DNA from: a virus
Reading direction: 5' to 3' (one strand)
DNA length: 29,541 nt
Virus record (IMG/VR): IMGVR_UViG_3300020613_000007
Coordinates: 1 to 29,541 of that record
Every line of letters starts with the position of its first letter. Position 1 is the first letter of the stretch. Below the pieces are notes generated by a model. The model did not search any database, was not told the origin of the DNA, and saw only the letters and a list, made by a program, of their open reading frames with translations. A program made the position numbers and the translations under genes. Shown piece by piece: positions 22,779 through 29,541 of this stretch.

Positions 22779-23065
22779 GACGCAGCCCCAATCGACCGGG
22801 CCAGCGTGCCATGCTTCGCCTCAATCCTTTTACCACCCTTATATGTGGTGCCAATCCTCGCCACAGCCTCAACACGGTGAACCTGCACCTCCGACGACAA
22901 ACCATTACGGTATTGGGCCTTATCGAAAGCGTTACCGCCCACATTCGCCGAGGCTGCACGCTTGACACGCTCGCCACGCTCAGCCAACATTGCCTGCACC
23001 CCAGGTGACTTCAACACCTCACGAATACCCGGCAAGTTCAGCTTCACATTCACATCCTGATCCAC
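22775..23065 (-). CDS. Neck/tail completion protein (HK97 gp10-like)
   Basis: A 96-residue basic protein. The start LPGIREVLKSPGVQAMLAERGERV and a later region on strand-forming residues (VEAVARIGTTYKG) resemble HK97 gp10-type proteins, small factors that join head and tail. It lies between the head-tail adaptor and tail-terminator genes, as expected for this role. The assignment depends mainly on gene order. Confidence 0.7.
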   Translation of the reverse strand: MDQDVNVKLNLPGIREVLKSPGVQAMLAERGERVKRAASANVGGNAFDKAQYRNGLSSEVQVHRVEAVARIGTTYKGGKRIEAKHGTLARSIGAAS

Positions 23066-23071
23066 AACCTA

Positions 23072-23419
23072 TCAGCCCTTCTTGCGCTTCACATTAATCT
23101 GTGTACCCGCATCCCAGCCAGACATCGGATGATGCCACACTATAGGAGACCCGTCAGCCTCCCACACAACACCCCGAATACGCCAACGACACCGATAACC
23201 GGCACCCTTGACAGGCTGCTTGAACAGCATCGACCAATGCTCATAATCCGAGTCACGGCCGGCAGCCTCATCCTCCTGCGACAACGAAGAATAGATGGCC
23301 ACATTATGATACACAGTCTCGACAGGCTTAGACCAGTCTTCCACCTTGTCGCCCAGATCATCGACACGAACAGTCGGCTGAAGCATCACAACCGTTTCAC
23401 CATAAGGAAAACCAGTCAT
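23072..23419 (-). CDS. Head-tail adaptor/stopper protein
   Basis: A 115-residue protein, beta-rich, with VHHP-like WHHPMSGWDAG near the C-terminus and a basic end KRKKG. It belongs in the head-completion cluster by position. The frame is open to 23575, but the ATG at 23419 is preferred because GGGAG lies about eight bases upstream and the longer version would overlap most of the preceding gene. Confidence 0.72.
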   Translation of the reverse strand: MTGFPYGETVVMLQPTVRVDDLGDKVEDWSKPVETVYHNVAIYSSLSQEDEAAGRDSDYEHWSMLFKQPVKGAGYRCRWRIRGVVWEADGSPIVWHHPMSGWDAGTQINVKRKKG

Positions 23420-23420
23420 A

Positions 23421-23882
23421 TCATATCTCCCACAAAGGGCCAGCGTAGCCGTTAATATCAGAACCGCACGAGCAACCCTCACCCCACACAGTAGAACACA
23501 CCTCAGAATGTGCATATCTACTATTAATGGTCGGTGTGATAGTGAACGCTTTACCAGCCCCACCATCACCCTCACACAACTTCTTCAACGCAGCAATCTC
23601 AGAAGGCCACAACAAATTCGTGGGAGTATTCGACCGTGTAGTCTGAGCAAACGGGCCCGCAGACTCATACTGCACCTGGCCAGAAACACCCGTATCATTC
23701 CAGCGCAACAAAGCCCTGCGCAGAATAGCCTTAGCGGCATCCCTATATTTGAAATCCGGTTTAGCGATACAGGGGGCGACACTGACAGCCACAGCCTCCA
23801 CATCAGCAATCATCGCCTCAAGCTTCTCCCTAGGAATATCGGCGAAAGGCTCAATATCCTCAGGCCTCAAAATGATACCCAT
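23421..23882 (-). CDS. Head-tail connector (Gp19/Gp15/Gp42 family)
   Basis: A 153-residue protein directly after the major capsid gene. The start LRPEDIEPFADIPREKL, the AAKAILRRALLRW helix and the SxxxNLLWPSEIAALKKLC end match the Gp19/Gp15/Gp42 family of head-tail connector proteins. It likely forms the ring below the portal. The ATG at 23882 follows AGGGGGTGG; the frame is open six codons further upstream, but that start is less good. The C-terminal region has three cysteines (VCSTVWGEGCSCG), which is unusual for this family. Confidence 0.8.
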   Translation of the reverse strand: MGIILRPEDIEPFADIPREKLEAMIADVEAVAVSVAPCIAKPDFKYRDAAKAILRRALLRWNDTGVSGQVQYESAGPFAQTTRSNTPTNLLWPSEIAALKKLCEGDGGAGKAFTITPTINSRYAHSEVCSTVWGEGCSCGSDINGYAGPLWEI

Positions 23883-23929
23883 CAACACCACCCCCTGCAC
23901 ACAGCATAAACATTACCGCAACAAATGAA

Positions 23930-24877
23930 TCAGTTACCAGCCGGCGGATTAGGCTTCGGGGCAGCCTTCTCCTTCACAACAGCAAACGAATCAAGCGACT
24001 CGATAGCCACATACAGCACAGCCTCGGCGCGAACCATAACCTCATTATGGCCCTTCAAATCGCGCCCAGTCTGATCCGGATCACCATACTCGATCAGCTC
24101 GATCGGGAAGTTACGCTGGAAACCCCAATGAACACGAGAGAAATCACCAACAATAGCCTTAACACCCGAGGCAGGCGACATCTCCGGGGCACCCGAAACA
24201 GTCGAAGAAGCACCAACATTCAGGCCGCGCCAATTATCCAAACCGGCGAAACCGGCGGCAGGATACATCGGCTGACCGGCAAGCGGCGACCCCTTCGGAT
24301 ACACCTCAGTCGACAGAGCAAACGAGAACGCCGGATCCAAAGCAACACCGTTAGGAACCTGCAAACCGGCCCCAGCGATAAGGCCGACAGCCTTAACAAG
24401 ATCGGTCGTAGCAGAATCCGTGGCATCAACAATATGCTTCGTCTTATCCAGCGAAGACTGGACAGCCGCAGCAGGCTTACCAGTGGCAGGATCAATACCA
24501 TGGAAAGCAATCAGATCCACGGCGCGACCAATCGAGGCGCCAAGAGCGGGAGAAATCAGATCCTGAAGCACACCCAGACGGTAATCAGCGTCAGCCCACA
24601 TAAACTCGTCCGAGACACGCTGCTGAGTCACAACCTTGATAGGCTGCGCAGTAAACGCCGAAACATCAACAGAAGCAGACGGCTTAACCTCGCCCTCACC
24701 AACAATCTTCGCGCGAGGAACACCGCTAAACACGGCACCCTTCACAGGGCCGAAAATAGTCGGCTGCTCCGGCGACAGTTTCGCCAAAACACCAGAATCG
24801 ATAGCACGGTCACGAACCGCACCAATCATAGAACCAGGAAGCTCAAGCTTCCCTGCAGAAAGAAAATCGTCAGCCAT
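23930..24877 (-). CDS. Major capsid protein
   Basis: A 315-residue HK97-fold capsid protein. It follows the scaffold gene and lacks an N-terminal delta domain, which agrees with the separate scaffold. Recognisable parts are VFSGVPRAKIVGEGEVKP (E-loop region), VSDEFMWADADYRLGVLQDL (spine helix), and IVGDFSRVHWGFQRNFPIEL near the C-terminus. It ends in KPNPPAGN, shared with the major tail protein. It builds the icosahedral shell. Confidence 0.93.
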   Translation of the reverse strand: MADDFLSAGKLELPGSMIGAVRDRAIDSGVLAKLSPEQPTIFGPVKGAVFSGVPRAKIVGEGEVKPSASVDVSAFTAQPIKVVTQQRVSDEFMWADADYRLGVLQDLISPALGASIGRAVDLIAFHGIDPATGKPAAAVQSSLDKTKHIVDATDSATTDLVKAVGLIAGAGLQVPNGVALDPAFSFALSTEVYPKGSPLAGQPMYPAAGFAGLDNWRGLNVGASSTVSGAPEMSPASGVKAIVGDFSRVHWGFQRNFPIELIEYGDPDQTGRDLKGHNEVMVRAEAVLYVAIESLDSFAVVKEKAAPKPNPPAGN

Positions 24878-24883
24878 CAGAAA

Positions 24884-25438
24884 TCATCTCCTAGAATTAT
24901 TGACAAGAGCATCCACAAACGCGACACCCTCACGTCGTTTAACATCATCCACGGGGGCACTCCCCGCAAGACGGCGCACACCCGCGCCACCACTACTATG
25001 GTCGATCAAACCCTTCAAAGCCTTAGCAGACTCCACCAGTGCTTCACGATCACCACCACTCAAAAAAGCGACAGCATCACCCGAAAGGCCACACTCGGCA
25101 GCCACCTCGCGCTTCACACCCTCAAGAACAAACCCGTTGATCCTGTCTTCGAGTTCCTCATTCTTGCGGCGAAGCTCATCAATAGTAGATCCAGAATCGT
25201 CACTCGATGTACGAAGCTTCTCCAACTCGGCGAAATTACTTTTAGCACGAGACTCCCATTTACGGGCCTCAGCCTTCCAATCAGTCCCAGACGATTTACC
25301 CTCGTCTTCATTCTTCAACTGATTGTCGGCTACATCCTGCCCGCCATCGTCTTTTACTGTATCAACAATGTCTCCACCCTTTCCGGGCTCAACAGCATCA
25401 TTGTTGACATTCTGTTCCTCAACATTCTGATCGGCCAT
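24884..25438 (-). CDS. Scaffold protein
   Basis: A 184-residue, very acidic and helical protein. A disordered Asp/Asn/Gly-rich N-terminus (1-50) is followed by a coiled coil (about 52-110, WKAEARKWESRAKSNFAELE) and a basic C-terminus, the usual architecture of phage scaffolds that bind the capsid protein and leave the prohead. It lies six bases upstream of the capsid gene. GCAAGGAG precedes its ATG at fair distance. Confidence 0.88.
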   Translation of the reverse strand: MADQNVEEQNVNNDAVEPGKGGDIVDTVKDDGGQDVADNQLKNEDEGKSSGTDWKAEARKWESRAKSNFAELEKLRTSSDDSGSTIDELRRKNEELEDRINGFVLEGVKREVAAECGLSGDAVAFLSGGDREALVESAKALKGLIDHSSGGAGVRRLAGSAPVDDVKRREGVAFVDALVNNSRR

Positions 25439-25548
25439 AGCCTAACCTTACACTCCTTGCGGAAAACAACACAACATTGTTGACCCCCGTGCGGGAGACA
25501 ACCTTGTGCACCGATAACCGGCAGTGCACAACCGGAAACTACATCAAA
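25439..25548 (-). promoter_or_regulatory. Structured gap before the scaffold gene
   Basis: This is the longest non-coding stretch in the late operon. TTGTGCAC (25504-25511) pairs with GTGCACAA (25524-25531), 8 bp with a 12-base loop. CAACATTGTTG-like and CCCCCGTGCGGG sequences nearby are also palindromic. It could contain an internal promoter, an RNA-processing site or an attenuator that sets the ratio of head-shell to portal/terminase products. Confidence 0.45.
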
Positions 25549-26304
25549 TTATCGCATGCCACCAACAGTACGCATAGCCTTCAAAATATTGCCAGGCGAC
25601 TGCTGCAACCCGTGATCATCAACCCACTCGCGAGCCTTCTCATAAACCCGCTGATATGCGGTGTCCGCAGAGCTGGGCTCCCAAGGGCCAACAACCTCAA
25701 CCACCGTACACCCACAATGATCATGATACTTCGAACCAAACGGGCGCTTACCGCCACGCTTATGACGCCGAGTATGACCAGTAGTAAGTGCCCTCTCCTT
25801 AGTCGTATAATCCGACCTCGTAGCCAACATGGCACAAAAAGCACACGGATCACCATCAGTCACCCGACGCCACGACCTGCCCTGCGCGCCAGCAGACCAC
25901 TCAACCGTATCACGGCCAGCATTCATGACAGCACGATTAACACCCGCCGCCATAGCATCAATCGTGTCATTCGCCCTATCCGGGTCACTCTCAAGAATCT
26001 TCATAGTCGAAAACGACCTAGCCAAAGCCGCCGCAGCATCAAACTCGTCATACACAATCAAACCAGGATCCACACCGTTAAGCTTCCGAAAATCTGAAAC
26101 GAATTTGGCAGCCAACGACGCCGAACCATCATGGCCGGCACGCTCCAACTCCACACACAAACGCACATACTGCGTGTCACTCATCCTGCCGGCACGCCAC
26201 AAACGACCCAACTCGGCATAATAGCCCGCATACTTCCCAGCAAACCTGACCGCCTCACGCTGATACTCAGTCGCAGCAAGCCTCGACATAGCGCCCGAAG
26301 CCAT
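25549..26304 (-). CDS. Head morphogenesis protein (MuF/capsid maturation type)
   Basis: A 251-residue protein between portal and scaffold. The N-terminus is helical. The region DGDPCAFCAMLATRSDYT with the downstream YHDHCGCTVVEV gives a C-x2-C ... H-x2-C-x-C pattern seen in MuF-like minor head proteins of actinophages, which are sometimes called capsid maturation proteases. A protease site cannot be identified by eye. It is presumably inside the head. It begins a few bases after the portal stop. Confidence 0.8.
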   Translation of the reverse strand: MASGAMSRLAATEYQREAVRFAGKYAGYYAELGRLWRAGRMSDTQYVRLCVELERAGHDGSASLAAKFVSDFRKLNGVDPGLIVYDEFDAAAALARSFSTMKILESDPDRANDTIDAMAAGVNRAVMNAGRDTVEWSAGAQGRSWRRVTDGDPCAFCAMLATRSDYTTKERALTTGHTRRHKRGGKRPFGSKYHDHCGCTVVEVVGPWEPSSADTAYQRVYEKAREWVDDHGLQQSPGNILKAMRTVGGMR

Positions 26305-26310
26305 CGCCTA

Positions 26311-27636
26311 TCAAACCTCGTTAGTTTGTCGGGAAATAGCCCCAGCCAGTGCCGCCAACGGGTCAGACGACTCGGCACGATGCCGCATCACAGCCTCAAC
26401 CTGCACATCATCAAGCCCCAACATCTCCAACACAGTACGAGAATCCGCCGGAAGAATACCGGCACCAACCAGCTTCGTCACAGCATCCGCTGTAGCCGCC
26501 CGGGTAGGTGTTGATGCATCACGCCAACGCAAACCAACATCACCAAAAAACGCAGCCTCATCAACACGAGAATCCAACGCTTTCGCAGCCAGGAAACCGA
26601 CAGACAGCCAGCCCTGACCAAACGATGTTTGCCGCCGCTCAGCACGCTTCACAAGCCGAGATTCCTCGGCAGCCAAAGCCTCACCCGAAGGTGGGTTAGA
26701 CGTGATAAACCCGAAATAGCGTTCAGGAACCGCAGCCTCACCCGCCGTCAACTGCGCCAACAGTCTCATCTGATCCGAATACGGTGTAGGACTATTGACA
26801 GGAAACGACCCCACATTCGGGGTATCACCATCATCATCCTTATCCACAGCCCACACAGAAGCCATCGACAGGACCCAGCCAGGCTGCGAAAACTCGTCAG
26901 CCGACACACCAGTCACCCACCTTTGCGGATAGGCGTAGAAGTCACGATTCACAGACTGCCCCAACAGTGTGCGAACAGCCTCATCAGTGTAAGCCCTAAT
27001 AGACCTCGTAATCTCCGAACGGCCATCAATCCTAGAAGTACGGCGACGATTCACAACAGGCGCCAACGGAACCGCACCCAACACATTCTCGATACGGCCC
27101 GTCTCAACCCACTCACGCGAGCCCCGCCGCTCCACCTGAACAATCACATCAGGAAGCAACAACTCCGCCTCAACAACCTCAGGATCACACGTCTGCTGCA
27201 CCACAAGGCCCGCATCCAGACGAGACCCATCAGCCGAAAACCGACCAGTACAATTCTTTGGTGACTGGGGGCGAACCAGCACAGTACCATCCTCTTGGGG
27301 GATAACAGCCACAAACGACAACCCAAAAATCAGCGCATCCAAATGCACATCACACGAAGCCGTAGCAAGCCGATTCGCAGCATACACGCCATCCAGGCCG
27401 TAGCCGTCACCGTTAGTCCAGCCAAGCCAATCCAGACGCTCCTCCAAAGCATCCACAGCTATACCAGGCCACGACACCACCGTCTGCACCCGCTGCAACT
27501 CCGGAGGAATAGCAACCCCCAAATCACGCACCCGGCTAGAGCCCTCATAGTAGCCCTCAATACGGCAATGCCACGAAGACAACCTTTGGATACGATCAAA
27601 CATGCCCTCAATCAAAGCCAACTCATCCGAGTTCAT
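26311..27636 (-). CDS. Portal protein
   Basis: A 441-residue SPP1 gp6-like portal. It has the usual position after the large terminase. Typical elements are SWPGIAVDALEERLDWLG near the start, the segment ITSNPPSGEALAAEESRLVK that forms part of the stem and clip transition, and a C-terminal helical crown. Twelve copies form the channel through which DNA enters and leaves. The ATG overlaps the terminase stop by four bases. Confidence 0.93.
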   Translation of the reverse strand: MNSDELALIEGMFDRIQRLSSWHCRIEGYYEGSSRVRDLGVAIPPELQRVQTVVSWPGIAVDALEERLDWLGWTNGDGYGLDGVYAANRLATASCDVHLDALIFGLSFVAVIPQEDGTVLVRPQSPKNCTGRFSADGSRLDAGLVVQQTCDPEVVEAELLLPDVIVQVERRGSREWVETGRIENVLGAVPLAPVVNRRRTSRIDGRSEITRSIRAYTDEAVRTLLGQSVNRDFYAYPQRWVTGVSADEFSQPGWVLSMASVWAVDKDDDGDTPNVGSFPVNSPTPYSDQMRLLAQLTAGEAAVPERYFGFITSNPPSGEALAAEESRLVKRAERRQTSFGQGWLSVGFLAAKALDSRVDEAAFFGDVGLRWRDASTPTRAATADAVTKLVGAGILPADSRTVLEMLGLDDVQVEAVMRHRAESSDPLAALAGAISRQTNEV

Positions 27637-29144
27637 ACCACAGACACCCGCTTCCTACCAGACCGTTCACGCCGCCTAGCCTTCGCCATCTTCGCACCAA
27701 GATACGCCAAAGACACAGCCTCCAAAGGAACCTCAGACCCATCCTTAAACGAGGAACCCCAGCCCCACGCCGAACCCTTACGCTTCTGCACAGCCGACCT
27801 CACAGCAATATCCAACATGTCACGGCGAGAATCAGCACGAGGATGAGAAACATTCCCAGACCTGACACCTTCCAGGAACGCTTGACACGCCTCCACATAC
27901 ACCCCAGTATCCGCAACAACCACGCCCCGACCCGGAACACCACGATCCGTCAACGCCTTCTGCAACAACACCGCACCAGACCCGGCAACCATGATCCGCT
28001 CAGTGTCACCCCAACGAACCGCCAACCAGTCAGCCAACCGGCCCACACCATCAACAATCGTTCCCGACAGCCCATCAATCACCTCAACATGAACACCAGC
28101 ATCAGTCTTGCCGGCACCCGCCAAAGCAACCCGATCCCCAGAACGAGAAAACGAGACACCAAACACTTTCCCGCCAACCAGACTCGCCTCATCCACCGCA
28201 GACTGAGCCCACTTATCCGCAGGAACCACCGACGCAGCAGACTGGCCACGATCCCACCAGCCAAGCCGCTCCCTCGCAAAACCGGCCGCAGACATCGACT
28301 CATGCTCATCGCTTACGGTCCCAAAATTCAGGCGACGCCCCAACGCAGGATTCGTATCCCCCGCCAACTTCCGCCACTGCCGCGACACATCATCCGGAAC
28401 CGTCTCGTCAGGAATCGAAAACTCCGTCCACGCAATCCTTTTGCCACCAGACAACGCCTGCCCACGAAGACGCAACACCACGCTACCGTCAGCCAACGGC
28501 CCCGGCGGAGTCCCCAAAAAAATCTGCTGAGGATCACCAGACGGGGCAGCGCTTACCGTAGGAAGCAACGCCTCCAACTGCTCATCCGACAACTCCTGAG
28601 CCTCATCACACACCAAATCATCAACCGTAAACCCGCGAGCCGAACCCCGGCTACGAGCCACAAACTCCACCGAACCCCAACCCGGACAACCACACTTACG
28701 CTCAAACGTGGCACAATCCGGATGATGCAACACAATAGCCTCCTGACCATTCGTTGCACGAATCGACTTCACCATGCGATACAAATCAGGAAACTGCCGC
28801 TCATTCTCAAAAAACGACCTCAAACGCATAAACGCCTTACGAGCCGACTTCAGCTCGTGAGCCGTATGCAAAATACGGCGACCCTGAATAGTCGCCTTAA
28901 ACAACTCCACAATCTCCAAAATAGCATTCTTGCCATTCTGGCGAGGCACAAACACCCCACACACACCCGAAGCAAGCCTGCCATTACCACCGACAGCAAG
29001 CCAGTCATCCAACACCTGCTGCTGCCACGGATCAGGCGTCAACCCATACGCACGACCCAACTCACCAGCATCCCCGCCAGCAGACACCGAATACGCCGCA
29101 GCCACCCGATGACGAGGCACCTGAGACCCAACAACACCAGACAC
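27633..29144 (-). CDS. Large terminase subunit
   Basis: A 503-residue packaging motor. Walker A is the variant VPRQNGKN (residues 66-73), and Walker B with the catalytic Glu is LVCDEAQ (177-183). Coupling motif candidates are FLGTPPG (209-215). The C-terminal nuclease domain starts near 326 with KVFGVSFSRSGDR. The position that is usually Asp in GVDxS-type motifs is Ser331 here, so the first metal ligand may be D337 or a different residue. It pumps DNA into the prohead and cuts at cos, probably with the HNH protein across the joined ends. It starts five bases after the small subunit. Confidence 0.95.
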   Translation of the reverse strand: MSGVVGSQVPRHRVAAAYSVSAGGDAGELGRAYGLTPDPWQQQVLDDWLAVGGNGRLASGVCGVFVPRQNGKNAILEIVELFKATIQGRRILHTAHELKSARKAFMRLRSFFENERQFPDLYRMVKSIRATNGQEAIVLHHPDCATFERKCGCPGWGSVEFVARSRGSARGFTVDDLVCDEAQELSDEQLEALLPTVSAAPSGDPQQIFLGTPPGPLADGSVVLRLRGQALSGGKRIAWTEFSIPDETVPDDVSRQWRKLAGDTNPALGRRLNFGTVSDEHESMSAAGFARERLGWWDRGQSAASVVPADKWAQSAVDEASLVGGKVFGVSFSRSGDRVALAGAGKTDAGVHVEVIDGLSGTIVDGVGRLADWLAVRWGDTERIMVAGSGAVLLQKALTDRGVPGRGVVVADTGVYVEACQAFLEGVRSGNVSHPRADSRRDMLDIAVRSAVQKRKGSAWGWGSSFKDGSEVPLEAVSLAYLGAKMAKARRRERSGRKRVSVV

Positions 29145-29148
29145 CTAA

Positions 29149-29457
29149 TCAGGCCCCCTTGCGCTTCCTATACCGGTCAATCATCGCCACCGCAGAACCC
29201 CCACCACGGCCACCAGACGCCACATCAACCGAATAACGATCCAACATGCCCATAAACGCCTTCACATGGGCACGAAGCGAAGCCACCAAATCCGCGCGAC
29301 CCTCACGCCACACACAATCATGAATCACAGCCGCATCCAACAAGAACAGCCACTCCTCATCAGACACATACTGCGCGCGACTATCCTCACCCCACACACG
29401 CCACCAACGACGCGTCTCCTCACACCAATCACGAGACCCAGGAAGCTCAGGCTGCAC
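29149..29457 (-). CDS. Small terminase subunit candidate
   Basis: The protein precedes the large terminase and lies next to cos, the place of the small terminase. It is helical, with WWRVWGEDSRAQY, EEWLFLLDAAVIHD and a basic end DRYRKRKG. The frame is open from 29520, but the first 21 codons have an odd hydrophobic composition and run into cos; I chose the GTG at 29457 (product 102 residues), which follows GGTGGTGAG. GTG codons at 29466 and 29469 are alternatives. It would recognise cos and load the large subunit. Its sequence does not show a standard helix-turn-helix by eye. Confidence 0.75.
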   Translation of the reverse strand: MQPELPGSRDWCEETRRWWRVWGEDSRAQYVSDEEWLFLLDAAVIHDCVWREGRADLVASLRAHVKAFMGMLDRYSVDVASGGRGGGSAVAMIDRYRKRKGA

Positions 29458-29468
29458 AACACTCACCA

Positions 29469-29520
29469 CCAACACAAAAAGTCGACAAACAGACAAATCC
29501 ACAAAAGGGAGGTATTTCAC
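29469..29520. repeat. 52-base end repeat, right copy
   Basis: Identical to 1-52. It is the true sequence next to cos on the terminase side and stops one base before the cos core as placed on the left end. The next base begins the adapter. Confidence 0.9.
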
Positions 29521-29541
29521 AGATCGGAAGAGCGTCGTGTA
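29521..29541. other. Illumina adapter remnant
   Basis: The 21 bases beginning AGATCGGAAGAGC and ending GTCGTGTA match the common Illumina TruSeq-type adapter. They are not phage DNA. Their position directly at the expected virion end suggests reads that ran off the physical genome end into the adapter. Confidence 0.97.

Noticed and set aside
24047-25483. 478-codon plus-strand frame opposite capsid and scaffold
   Set aside because: Shadow of strongly supported structural genes, with no recognisable motif.
27843-29255. 470-codon plus-strand frame opposite the large terminase
   Set aside because: Shadow frame; the terminase motifs on the other strand are clear.
1-29520. 52-base direct terminal repeats as a real phage feature
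   Set aside because: The right copy runs into sequencing adapter and the left copy reads through cos, so it is an assembly overlap.
1-29541. Integration and lysogeny module
   Set aside because: No integrase, excisionase, attachment site or CI-like repressor was found on either strand.

Overview
The window is essentially one complete genome of a siphovirus that infects Cutibacterium (Propionibacterium) acnes, of the PA6-like Pahexavirus type, shown in the reverse of the usual map. The evidence is the size (29,468 unique bases), the two-arm layout, the order of the structural genes, the r1t-type holin plus amidase lysis pair, and an 11-base sequence AAGCCGTACGA at 54-64 that matches, as its reverse complement, the cohesive-end overhang I recall for this phage group. 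I identified the phage from memory of the family, not by a database search. No integrase, excisionase or lysogeny repressor is visible. The last 21 bases (29521-29541) are Illumina adapter, and the 52 bases before it repeat bases 1-52, so the ends are assembly artefacts around the cos site rather than true long terminal repeats.

Layout. (1) 1-530: cos, then a minus-strand HNH endonuclease gene and its leader. In a circular or concatemeric genome this gene lies just upstream of the terminase genes at the other end of the window and is read in the same direction. (2) About 640-2500: a gene-free, repeat-rich region with a very AT-rich core (1015-1400), two copies of a hairpin module, a cloverleaf-like palindrome cluster, and related leader sequences that face outward at both edges. 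(3) 2640-12793, plus strand: the early genes. These are two small paralogues, a lipoprotein, small membrane proteins, a dATP/dGTP diphosphohydrolase-like protein, a Cas4/RecB-like nuclease, a candidate ssDNA-binding protein, a RecA/DnaB-like ATPase, a resolvase-like nuclease, a primase split over two reading frames, DNA-binding proteins and a metallophosphoesterase. Near the end of the arm, two proteins look like region 2 and region 4 of a sigma factor. (4) 12794-12878: convergence point with a hairpin terminator candidate. (5) 12879-29457, minus strand, read from right to left: TerS, TerL, portal, MuF-like protein, scaffold, major capsid, four head-tail and tail-completion proteins, major tail protein, two tail assembly chaperones joined by a -1 frameshift, tape measure, minor tail proteins, collagen-like protein, amidase, holin.

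How it fits together. After injection the cos ends anneal and early transcription starts from promoters at 2440-2600 and 3337-3365, giving replication and recombination proteins. The two sigma-like proteins at the end of the early arm are my best candidates for the switch to late transcription. The late operon probably begins at the leader near 430-530, reads HNH, crosses the joined cos into the terminase, and continues through structure and lysis genes. The most notable points are the possible split sigma factor, the homologous outward-facing leaders, the duplicated operator-like palindrome fixed just upstream of two -35 boxes, the split primase and the structured non-coding region.
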